A DNA stretch of 50,937 bases from Anaerolineaceae bacterium (GTDB lineage Bacteria; Chloroflexota; Anaerolineae; Anaerolineales; Anaerolineaceae): positions 1-50,937 of the forward strand of contig DQHW01000041.1 of assembly GCA_003524305.1 (NCBI GenBank), read 5' to 3'. A program made the translations under genes and the position numbers. The notes under the pieces are model-generated. The model worked only from the letters and a program-made list of their open reading frames with translations. It ran no database searches and was not told the origin of the DNA. This document shows positions 41,129 to 49,200 of this stretch, piece after piece (position 1 is the stretch's first letter; every line of letters begins with the position of its first letter).

Positions 41129-43078
41129 CTACTTCACCAACGTGATCTTTCCAAACGTCCTCGGATCTGCATAAGTGCGGATGCTCGAAGTCGAAAGCAT
41201 ACTCTCCTGGCTGCCGCCAATCGTGTCGCTGTCGCTGGGGCTGATGTTCATGCCAAAGACTGCACCTTCAGCAAGACTGATGCCCGATAAGGCTTCAAGC
41301 GGGATGAAAGCTTCAAGAATATAGCCCGTGTCGGTCATGGTGTAAGCCATTTCTAACCCCTGGATTTCTCCGGGGGTGAAAGCGCCATTAAACCAGGCAT
41401 AACCAGTGGAAGGCACTTGCGCCAGATTGCCTAGTGAGAGGCCGATCTGAAAGTCATCGTCGTTCATGCCGGGGTTGTCATAATCCTCATCCATTTGGGT
41501 GTCTAGTTGGATTTCCATGTGGTCGCCGTGCCAAAGTGTATCATCTGCCGCGGATTGAATGTGTTGGTCATCGGTCACCTTGAAGGCAAAATACAACCCT
41601 TCTGATGTCCAGCCAGCCCAGGCATTTGCAGAAAGGTCTTCAGGGCCGCTCCAGCTATTGGCGGCTGCCGTGAAGACCACCTGGCTTTCTTGATCCAACA
41701 CAAAATCTGGCGGCTCAGACCAATCGGTCAATTGACCATCCACGTTGATGTTATTGACCGCATGAAGGCTTGCTTCGAACGGCCGCGGAACGAGCACTTT
41801 GGTCATAAGGGTCGGCTTCGCCGGTCCGCCGTTCGCAAAGCCTGCATAGATGCCGTCAATCAGGCTCTGGTCACCCTGGCTGATCTCCCAGATCATGACA
41901 CCCGCCAATCCCTGGTCTTTGATATACCCGGCTTTGGCTTCAAGAGAACGGGCGTCGTCAAAACTGATAAAGGTTTGACTGGCGCTGTCGTAAAGCCACG
42001 GCACATTGGCTTCCTGGTTCCAATAGTACTGCCAGGTAGGCAAATAACGGTTGCGGATATCGTTATATTCAAAAGACCCGGCCTCATGGGTGCCAGGTGC
42101 AGCACCAGTCGCGGATTGATATAGACCGTGGTCTACATCCATAACACCACTCCAGCCGCGCCCATAAAAAGGCACGCCCATTACCAGTTTGGCAGCCGGT
42201 ACGCCTTCTGCCAGGTAGGTTTGCACAGCGGCATCAGCGTTGAGAGCGGCATCCGCGGGGTCATTGACGGTGCGGAAGAGAGGTGCATTGAAATTGGTGG
42301 TTGCATCCCATGTGCCGTGAAAGTCGTAGGTCATCAAATTGATCCAGTCTACGGCGACGGCAATGCCGGGTAGGTCCAGATTGCGGATGCTGCCAGGTCC
42401 AACAGGGGCGGCAATTGTCAGAAGGTAATGCTCGCCATTTGTTTCACCCAGGGCATCCATTTGCAGCCGCAATTCATTAAGCAGCAGTGTGAAATTGGCG
42501 GTGTCATCGGACGAACCATTCGTTAATCCGCCGCTAACTGGATATTCCCAGTCGATGTCAATACCGTCAAAAACGCCGGCATATTGTTTGAGATACAGGT
42601 CAATACAGGATGCAGCAAATCGCTTCCTTGAAGTTTCATCTTTGGCGGCATTCGAAAAATTGCCAGACCAGTTCCAACCGCCAACCGAGATGAGCACTTT
42701 AAGCTGCGGATTTTGTTTCTTCAGTTCAAACAGTTGGTTGAAATTACCATGGAAATCTGCATTGTTGATATCATCGCTGCCGGTGATACTTTCATTAGCC
42801 GCATAGATTTTGTCGACATCCGCGGCGGGGTCGCCTAACACGCATTCCCCTGTTACGGAAACGTTTGAGAAAGCATAATTAATATGAGTCAGTTTCTGGG
42901 TGGGGGCAGCTTTTAGAGGTACACCGCGGGCGGTTGCCCAGGAGGGGTAGTATCCGATGACCATTTTACCCTCGGGTTGTAAAGCCGTTGGAAGGGCAGT
43001 TGCAGCTTCATAAGATGTACAGCCGCCAAGACATAATGCCAGAATTAAGGTGATAACGAGAATTTTGATTTTTAACAT
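41129..43078 (-). CDS. Extracellular GH18 chitinase lipoprotein with C-terminal CBM9-like domain
   Basis: A 649-residue lipoprotein (lipobox LGGC, Cys20). Residues about 37-425 are a GH18 barrel: SVGGWNWSGNF strand 3, and the catalytic DGIDIDWE with D171, D174, D176 and acid E178. The YDFHGTWD and VMIWEISQGDQ strands follow. Residues about 440-649 resemble family 9 carbohydrate-binding modules (NINVDGQLTDWSEP...DDTLWHGDHMEIQLDTQ). It should cut chitin or related GlcNAc polymers at the cell surface, feeding the importer encoded at 35370-38836. AGGAGG precedes the ATG. The gene converges on the DUF559/REP region. Confidence 0.93.
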   Translation of the reverse strand: MLKIKILVITLILALCLGGCTSYEAATALPTALQPEGKMVIGYYPSWATARGVPLKAAPTQKLTHINYAFSNVSVTGECVLGDPAADVDKIYAANESITGSDDINNADFHGNFNQLFELKKQNPQLKVLISVGGWNWSGNFSNAAKDETSRKRFAASCIDLYLKQYAGVFDGIDIDWEYPVSGGLTNGSSDDTANFTLLLNELRLQMDALGETNGEHYLLTIAAPVGPGSIRNLDLPGIAVAVDWINLMTYDFHGTWDATTNFNAPLFRTVNDPADAALNADAAVQTYLAEGVPAAKLVMGVPFYGRGWSGVMDVDHGLYQSATGAAPGTHEAGSFEYNDIRNRYLPTWQYYWNQEANVPWLYDSASQTFISFDDARSLEAKAGYIKDQGLAGVMIWEISQGDQSLIDGIYAGFANGGPAKPTLMTKVLVPRPFEASLHAVNNINVDGQLTDWSEPPDFVLDQESQVVFTAAANSWSGPEDLSANAWAGWTSEGLYFAFKVTDDQHIQSAADDTLWHGDHMEIQLDTQMDEDYDNPGMNDDDFQIGLSLGNLAQVPSTGYAWFNGAFTPGEIQGLEMAYTMTDTGYILEAFIPLEALSGISLAEGAVFGMNISPSDSDTIGGSQESMLSTSSIRTYADPRTFGKITLVK

Positions 43079-43083
43079 AATAC

Positions 43084-43120
43084 TCCTCCTGAAAACTTAA
43101 TTAATTTTCAGAGAAGGAGA
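43084..43120 (-). promoter_or_regulatory. Hairpin covering the ribosome binding site of the chitinase gene
   Basis: On the minus strand a stem CTGAAAA/TTTTCAG (43111-43105 with 43095-43089) ends at the AGGAGG of the GH18 gene. A pyrimidine run upstream can extend pairing into that site. Folding could limit translation. Confidence 0.4.
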
Positions 43121-43198
43121 GTAACTCAATTATAAACCATCACCAATAGTATAAATATCGGTTTCATTTATTCTCGTGTTAATTGATATCAGATCACT

Positions 43199-43789
43199 TT
43201 ATGCTGCTGACACCTCAATCCGATTTTGACCATTTTGTTTAGCCCTGAGAACCAGTTTGCCAACGGCATCAATAAGTTGATCAATAGACTCGCCATTAAA
43301 TTGGTGGATGCCGCCGCTGGTTGAAACTCTAATTTGATCTTCAAAGTGATTGAGTTCAACAGATTCTCGAATCTGTTCGGCAACGGTTAATGCATCAGCG
43401 GCTTTACAGGCTGGCAAGATTAACATAAATTCATCCCCGCCAAAACGGCCGACGATGTCTGTTACCCTGACGCTTGATGTAATGATCTTGGCAATCTCGG
43501 TGAGTACTTTATCTCCCACGGATTGTCCGTATCGGTCATTAACTTGCTTCAAATCATCAACATTAAACATCACCAGACTTAAGGGTTCTTTGGTGCGGGT
43601 GGCTCTTTTTGTTTCATATCCCAGGCGTTCAACGAGTTCACTGCGGTTATTGAGTTTGGTTAAAAAATCAGTGCGGCTCATTTGTTCAAGTTGTTTGTTT
43701 TTTTCTGTTTGAACATTTTCCAACTCGATGGTGAGTTCTTTTACTTTATCGATCAATTGCTCTTTTGAAAGGGCTTGATAAGAATCCAT
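43199..43789 (-). CDS. GGDEF protein, diguanylate cyclase-like
   Basis: A 196-residue protein. Residues about 1-40 form a coiled coil (KEQLIDKVKELTIELENVQ), followed by one GGDEF domain with GRFGGDEF near 117-124. The inhibitory c-di-GMP site RxxD is present as RVTD. The first metal-binding aspartate of the usual DxDxFKxxND is asparagine here (FNVDDLKQVND), so catalysis may be weak or lost. No membrane or sensor domain. The ATG at 43789 has AGGAG 7 bases upstream; a GTG directly before it is an alternative. Confidence 0.9.
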   Translation of the reverse strand: MDSYQALSKEQLIDKVKELTIELENVQTEKNKQLEQMSRTDFLTKLNNRSELVERLGYETKRATRTKEPLSLVMFNVDDLKQVNDRYGQSVGDKVLTEIAKIITSSVRVTDIVGRFGGDEFMLILPACKAADALTVAEQIRESVELNHFEDQIRVSTSGGIHQFNGESIDQLIDAVGKLVLRAKQNGQNRIEVSAA

Positions 43790-43915
43790 CACCTTGCTCC
43801 TGTTATTAAAAAATTATCCAATACAACCATTATAGTGGTCAAAAGGGATGAATACAAACCCTAAAGATTAGAAAGTTATAAACAGAACTGCAAACTTAAA
43901 TAGAGCTGACGAGGT

Positions 43916-43988
43916 TATAATTTCAATCTATGCAAGCGGTTGCAATTTATGCGTAAATGCGCGATTTCTCAATTTTTTTGAAGAAATC
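43916..43988 (+). promoter_or_regulatory. Promoter, 8-codon leader ORF and hairpin upstream of the MFS gene
   Basis: TATAAT at 43916-43921 is followed 8 bases later by an ATG (43930) that opens an 8-codon frame, MQAVAIYA, ending at 43956. A hairpin follows (GATTTCTCAA with TTGAAGAAATC, 43963-43988, one bulge). The MFS gene starts 46 bases later. The layout resembles a leader-peptide control region. Confidence 0.35.
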
Positions 43989-44033
43989 AGCTAATGTTTT
44001 TATCCTGTGAAAATTTGATGGTTGTCAGAATTA

Positions 44034-45347
44034 ATGAGAATTCCTTATTATTCGCGTAAGATTTCACAATGGGCTTCTGATCTGCCTGTCGGCGGCGCCT
44101 GGGGGCGGTCCATTCAAGAACATATTCAAAAAAATTTGCGCTGGTTGTGGTTTGATGGTTTGTATGCTTCTGCAAGTGACAACATCATTATCAATTACAT
44201 CAGCCTGTATATCCTTTCACTAGGAGCAAGTGAATTTCAGATTGGCTTGATGAGTTCGATTTCAAGTTTTTTGGCTGCCGTGATGTTGTTTTCTGGGGCT
44301 ATTGTTGCCGACCGTATCGGCCGTCATAAAGAAATTGTCGTTTTATCTGGTGGACTAATAAGCCGCTTGTGTATCTTGATGTTGGTGTTTGTTCCGATTT
44401 TATTTCACGGGGTCATTGTAGTGTGGATCGCCATTGCATTTTCGGTGCTTCGCGATGGATTTGGCAATTTGGCGTATCCCGCATGGATGTCAGTGATTAA
44501 CGAGACTATTCCAATTGAAGGCCGGGGACGATATTTCGGCTCTCGCAACTTTGTGATGGGCATTGCCGGCATGATTACCACTCTTGCTGCAGGCAAGATC
44601 ATTACCTTGTTTGTTCATGAAACTGGCTATCAAATTGTCATCGCCGCTGCCTTTGTTTTAGGATTAGCCTCCACCTATAGCTTTTTCAAAATAAAAACAT
44701 TTTCCATCATTCAAAAATTAGGACGCGGTGCCAGTCTATCCATCAAAGCGATCCCGGGACTGCTAAAAGGGCATCGTCAGTTTGTGGCGTTGATGTTGAC
44801 TGCCGGCTTGTGGAACTTCGCGATAAATATATCCGGACCATTTTTTAGTGTCTACATGGTTCAAGATCTACATTTCTCGGCTTCGATCGTTGGATTGACA
44901 AATGTCGCCACTGCATTAAGTGGATTATTGGTGCTCAATGGGGTGGGCGGCTTGTCAGACCGTCTTGGGCCAAGAAAGCTGCAAATATTTAGCATGATCC
45001 TCATCCCGCTGCTGCCTGTCATGTGGATTTTTGCCCGGGAACCCTGGCATGTAATTTTAATTAATATATTTGGCGGCACGATTTGGGCGGCATTTAACTT
45101 GACTTCATTTAACTTACTGCTTAATTCCATCCCAAAAGACAAGGTTCCTGGTTATTCAGCCATCTACCAGATTATGGTGACGCTTTCGCTGGCGTTGGGG
45201 GCAATTATTGGCAGCGCATTGATCACCCGTTATGGATTTTATATTTTACTGATTGCTTCGGCTATTGTGAGGGTGATCGCCACCGTCCTTTTTGCCAGGT
45301 TGGTACACGAACCCGTCAAAGAGGTTATAGAGGTTGTTTCATCCTAA
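44034..45347 (+). CDS. Major facilitator superfamily transporter
   Basis: A 437-residue MFS protein with about 12 helices. The loop between helices 2 and 3 reads GAIVADRIGRHKEIV, the typical MFS signature, and a matching LNGVGGLSDRLGPRKLQ stands in the second half. The ATG at 44034 is chosen; a TTG at 44022 would add four residues. No clear ribosome binding site is visible. The substrate cannot be predicted; drug or sugar efflux is possible. It stands alone between GGDEF and ettA. Confidence 0.85.
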   Translation: MRIPYYSRKISQWASDLPVGGAWGRSIQEHIQKNLRWLWFDGLYASASDNIIINYISLYILSLGASEFQIGLMSSISSFLAAVMLFSGAIVADRIGRHKEIVVLSGGLISRLCILMLVFVPILFHGVIVVWIAIAFSVLRDGFGNLAYPAWMSVINETIPIEGRGRYFGSRNFVMGIAGMITTLAAGKIITLFVHETGYQIVIAAAFVLGLASTYSFFKIKTFSIIQKLGRGASLSIKAIPGLLKGHRQFVALMLTAGLWNFAINISGPFFSVYMVQDLHFSASIVGLTNVATALSGLLVLNGVGGLSDRLGPRKLQIFSMILIPLLPVMWIFAREPWHVILINIFGGTIWAAFNLTSFNLLLNSIPKDKVPGYSAIYQIMVTLSLALGAIIGSALITRYGFYILLIASAIVRVIATVLFARLVHEPVKEVIEVVSS

Positions 45348-45561
45348 CAAATTCCCCTCTCAACGAGTGTATGGATGACGCGAGATTTTTGCTGTCTGCC
45401 TATCCGCGGGTATTGTGGAGGAGGATTAATTGAGACAAAAAGCCCACCACAGGTGCATTTTGTATCCATAAACTAGAATGGCTGTTTTTTTGATTATAAT
45501 GATTCTTATCATGGTTCATGAAATCTTAGTTTAGATATTTTGAAAGTGGTTTAGGTGTTGA

Positions 45562-47238
45562 ATGAGCGATAAACAAGTAATATTTTCACTGGTCAAAGTT
45601 GGCCGGGTTTACCAACCCAACAATAAGCAGGTATTGCGAGATATCTCGTTGGGTTTCTATTACGGTGCCAAGATCGGTGTGCTCGGGTTGAATGGATCAG
45701 GTAAAAGCAGCCTGCTAAAGATCATCGCCGGCAAAGATGATGGATTCACCGGTGAGATGGTTTTTTCGCCCGGTTTCTCTGTCGGTATGCTTGAACAGGA
45801 ACCTGATCTCGATGACACCAAGACCGTGCAGCAGGTGGTTGAAGAGGCTGTGCAGCCCCTGGTGGATGTGATGAAACGCTACGACGAGGTTAACAACCTC
45901 TTTGCCGAACCGGATGCGGATTTCGATGCCTTACTGGCGGAGCAGGCTAAACTGCAGGAGCAGATCGAAAAACATGACGGCTGGACGCTTCAGAATCGCC
46001 TCGACCTGGCTATGGATGCTTTACGCTGCCCGCCGGGTGACGCCCCAATCAAGAATCTCTCAGGTGGTGAACGACGGCGTGTGGCGCTGACCCGTTTGCT
46101 GTTGACTGAGCCTGATATTCTACTGCTGGACGAACCCACCAACCATCTCGATGCTGAATCCGTTGCCTGGTTGGAAAAGCATTTGCAGCAATATAAAGGC
46201 ACCGTCATAGCCGTGACCCACGACCGCTACTTTTTGGATAACGTTGCCGGCTGGATTCTCGAATTGGATAAAGGCTTTGGCATCCCCTGGGAGGGAAATT
46301 ATTCCTCCTGGTTGGAACAAAAAGAGGAACGCCTGCGCCGCGAAGAAAAGTCAGAAGGCAAACGCATCAAGACCCTCGAACGCGAGTTGGAGTGGATTCG
46401 CATGTCGCCCAAGGCTCGTCAATCCAAAGGCAAGGCTCGTTACACAGCTTATGACAACCTGCTCTCGCAAGAAGCTGAATCTCGCCGTGAAAATCTCGAA
46501 ATCTACATTCCGCCTGGTCCCCGTTTGGGAGACAAGGTGATTGATTTTAAAGAGGTCACCAAGGCTTACGGCGATCATTTGCTGCTGGATCACATGAACA
46601 TCAGTATCCCGGCAGGCAGCATCGTGGGAGTCATTGGCCCCAATGGCGCCGGTAAGACCACCATGCTGCGCATGATCACCAATCAAGAGACACCTGACAG
46701 CGGCAGCGTTGAAATTGGTCAGACCGTAAAATTGACTTATGTAGATCAAAGTCGCGCGGCGCTCGATCCCGAGAAATCCGTCTGGGAAGAGATTACCGGC
46801 GGTGAAGAGAATATTTTATTAGGCGGCATCAAAAAGAATTCCCGCGCCTATGTCAGCGCGTTTAACTTCATGGGCACCGATCAACAAAAGAAAGTGGGCA
46901 CACTCTCAGGTGGTGAGCGCAACCGCGTGCACCTGGCCAAGATACTAAAGGAACAGGGCAACGTCATTTTGTTGGATGAGCCGACCAACGACCTGGATGT
47001 TAACACCCTGCGAGCGTTGGAAGAGGCTATTGAGAATTACGCGGGTTGTGCCGTGGTGGTCTCGCATGACCGCTGGTTCCTTGACCGAATCGCCACGCAC
47101 ATCCTCGCTTTTGAAGACGACAGCACCGTTTGGTGGCAGCCTGGCAACTGGACGGATTATGAGGTGGATCGTAAGAAGCGTCTCGGCATCGCCGCAGATA
47201 CTCCCCACCGTGTGCGTTATCGCAAATTGACCGTTTAA
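45562..47238 (+). CDS. ettA: ABC-F translation factor, EttA-like
   Basis: A 558-residue protein of two ABC ATPase domains without membrane helices. Domain 1: Walker A GLNGSGKSS (42-50), signature LSGGERRRVALTRLL, Walker B ILLLDEPTNHLD. The arm and linker follow (RIKTLERELEWIRMSPKARQ, KGKARYTAYD). Domain 2: GPNGAGKTT, LSGGERNRVHLAKIL, VILLDEPTNDLD. Length and the linker match EttA, which binds the ribosomal E site and gates translation by ATP level. There is a 214-base gap upstream with a TATAAT at 45495-45500; no other gene or element is seen there. Confidence 0.95.
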   Translation: MSDKQVIFSLVKVGRVYQPNNKQVLRDISLGFYYGAKIGVLGLNGSGKSSLLKIIAGKDDGFTGEMVFSPGFSVGMLEQEPDLDDTKTVQQVVEEAVQPLVDVMKRYDEVNNLFAEPDADFDALLAEQAKLQEQIEKHDGWTLQNRLDLAMDALRCPPGDAPIKNLSGGERRRVALTRLLLTEPDILLLDEPTNHLDAESVAWLEKHLQQYKGTVIAVTHDRYFLDNVAGWILELDKGFGIPWEGNYSSWLEQKEERLRREEKSEGKRIKTLERELEWIRMSPKARQSKGKARYTAYDNLLSQEAESRRENLEIYIPPGPRLGDKVIDFKEVTKAYGDHLLLDHMNISIPAGSIVGVIGPNGAGKTTMLRMITNQETPDSGSVEIGQTVKLTYVDQSRAALDPEKSVWEEITGGEENILLGGIKKNSRAYVSAFNFMGTDQQKKVGTLSGGERNRVHLAKILKEQGNVILLDEPTNDLDVNTLRALEEAIENYAGCAVVVSHDRWFLDRIATHILAFEDDSTVWWQPGNWTDYEVDRKKRLGIAADTPHRVRYRKLTV

Positions 47239-47259
47239 TTGTTTGAGACACTTTTTCTG

Positions 47260-47290
47260 TACACCCTTCACCACGAAGGGTGTATTTTTT
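47260..47290 (+). terminator. Terminator of ettA
   Basis: A 10-bp perfect stem (47260-47269 with 47275-47284, TACACCCTTC) with a 5-base loop, followed by six T residues. It starts 21 bases after the stop. Confidence 0.9.
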
Positions 47291-47303
47291 TCTTTCTTAC
47301 AGA

Positions 47304-47345
47304 ATCCCGGGAATTTGCACTTAATTCCCGGGATCTGGGGGTTGA
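47304..47345 (+). repeat. Hairpin related to the one after trpS
   Basis: A 12-bp stem (47304-47315 with 47323-47334, ATCCCGGGAATT) with a 7-base loop. Stem half and tail (ATTCCCGG, three bases, CTGGGG, TT) match the hairpin at 24887-24930 nearly base for base. This suggests a dispersed element. The remaining gap to 47541 holds no recognised gene. Confidence 0.55.
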
Positions 47346-47541
47346 CCTTGAGGGTTGAGGGTATTTATTGATTGGCTACTTGTAAAAAATAAACTTCATT
47401 CTTTACCTTCGACATTGTCGTTGTGTATATATTTCTTTAGTTTTTTCACTACCTTCATCAAGATAAGATAGAATTATCCAAATGTGGATGCTTGAAATCT
47501 GACTGATAAATTATGAGCAAGACCCTGTTTTTGGAGTAATA

Positions 47542-49026
47542 ATGACAGAAAATAAACCTAATCATCGACAAATACTTTCTACAATTGCGCATCGTGCCAT
47601 GCTTGAACGTGGATTAATTCCGGATTTTTCACCTGAAGTGATGGCTGAATTGCATCACCTTCAATCTAATTTTATGCAGCAATTAGCAGAATCAGTGGTG
47701 ACCTACCGAGACATGCGCAGAATGTTGTGGTGTTCCATTGACGATGATGATTCACTCGATCTGGATCAGCTTACTTCAGCCGAAGATTTGCCTGATAAGA
47801 AGGTAAAAATTTACGTGGCCATCGCGGATGTGGATGCCCTGGTGAAAAAGGGGACTGCCATAGATAAGCGGGCACAGCACAACACTGCCACAGTGTACAC
47901 AGTGGGCAATATTTTCGCCATGCTGCCAGAGGCAATTTCCACAGGTTTAACCTCGCTCAATTTTAACGAGGATCGATCTTCAGTAATTGTCGAAATGACC
48001 ATTAATGAAGATGGCTCGCTTCAAGATTCAGCAATCTATATGGGCATGGTGAAGAACAAAGCCAAACTGGCTTACAACAGTGTGGCTGCCTGGTTGGAAG
48101 GTCAGGCTGAGTTTCCTTCACATGTTGTCGAAGTAGAGGGATTGGTTGAAAATCTGAAACTGCAAGATGCTGTTGCCCAAAAAATGAAGGGTTTCAGACA
48201 ACGCCAGGGCGCTTTAAGTCTTGAAACCGTTGAAAGCAAACCCGTGTTTAGCGGGGACCAAATCCTGTCGATGGAATTTGCAACCAAAAATCGGGCGCGA
48301 GAAATCGTTGAGAATTTCATGATTGTGACCAACGGTATAACAGCCCGTTTCTTATCAGATAACAATTATCCTTCCATTCGGCGGGTGGTTAACATTCCAG
48401 AACGCTGGGAACGCATCGTCGAGATTGCCGCCAGATATGAATATCAATTGCCTGAAACCCCTGACGCAATCGCGCTTGAAGCATTTTTGGTCAAACAACG
48501 TACTGCTGATCCTTTGCGTTTTTCAGACCTCTCACTGTCAGTGATCAAGCTGCTCGGCGCAGGAGCTTACACCGCCACCCCGCCAGAAGGCTGGCCGCCC
48601 GGTCATTTTAGCCTGGCAGTCAAAGACTATGGCCACTCCACCGCGCCTAACCGGCGATTTACCGATCTTGTGACCCAACGGTTGGTGAAATCCGTCCTCA
48701 CTAATACAGCACAGCCTTATTCGCTTGCGGAACTTGAATCCATAGCAGAACAATGCACCTTCGCCGAAGATGCTGCCAATAAAGTGGAGCGGCAGGTTGA
48801 AAAATCCGCTGATGCATTGCTGCTCGAGAATAGAATCGGTGAGCGATTTGAAGCCATTATTACCGGCGCAGCAGCAAAAGGCACATGGGTTAGACTGCTT
48901 TCTTTGCCGGTTGAAGGCAAACTCATGAAAGTCTTGAACCATCCCGATGTAGGCGATCGCATCAAGGTGCAGTTGGTGAGCGTGGATGTGGATAAAGGTT
49001 TTATTGATTTCATTGAAGTAAATTGA
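47542..49026 (+). CDS. RNB-domain ribonuclease (RNase II-like, short form)
   Basis: A 494-residue 3'-to-5' exoribonuclease-like protein. After an N-terminal segment of about 55 residues, the RNB catalytic motif reads IDDDDSLDLDQ near 67-77: three of the four metal-binding aspartates of RNase II are kept and the fourth position is Gln, a variant I recall in short bacterial RNB proteins. Two cold-shock domains normally found before RNB are missing. GHSTAPNRRFTDLVTQR (about 365-382) is the typical RNA-contact segment. The last 80 residues may be a degenerate S1-like barrel. TTGGAG lies 6 bases before the ATG. Confidence 0.88.
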   Translation: MTENKPNHRQILSTIAHRAMLERGLIPDFSPEVMAELHHLQSNFMQQLAESVVTYRDMRRMLWCSIDDDDSLDLDQLTSAEDLPDKKVKIYVAIADVDALVKKGTAIDKRAQHNTATVYTVGNIFAMLPEAISTGLTSLNFNEDRSSVIVEMTINEDGSLQDSAIYMGMVKNKAKLAYNSVAAWLEGQAEFPSHVVEVEGLVENLKLQDAVAQKMKGFRQRQGALSLETVESKPVFSGDQILSMEFATKNRAREIVENFMIVTNGITARFLSDNNYPSIRRVVNIPERWERIVEIAARYEYQLPETPDAIALEAFLVKQRTADPLRFSDLSLSVIKLLGAGAYTATPPEGWPPGHFSLAVKDYGHSTAPNRRFTDLVTQRLVKSVLTNTAQPYSLAELESIAEQCTFAEDAANKVERQVEKSADALLLENRIGERFEAIITGAAAKGTWVRLLSLPVEGKLMKVLNHPDVGDRIKVQLVSVDVDKGFIDFIEVN

Positions 49027-49048
49027 CCAGCTCTGTCTAATAATAAGA

Positions 49049-49080
49049 ACCACGGATGGTGTTCAGGCATCCGTGGTTTG
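49049..49080. terminator. Terminator between convergent genes
   Basis: A 10-bp perfect stem (49049-49058 with 49068-49077, ACCACGGATG) with a 9-base loop, 23 bases after the ribonuclease stop, followed by TTG. Confidence 0.75.
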
Positions 49081-49200
49081 TAAGTGCATATTACTTATTC
49101 TGTTTTGAACTTCCAATTTGGCAATATGGAGCATAAGTTTCATAACCCGGAAGGCGGTTGTTAACAGCAGTGCGGATACGAAACAGAGAGTAATTTTCCT

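Noticed and set aside
41690..42124. A 144-codon plus-strand frame opposite the chitinase gene
   Set aside because: Antisense to a full-length GH18 protein with intact catalytic motif.
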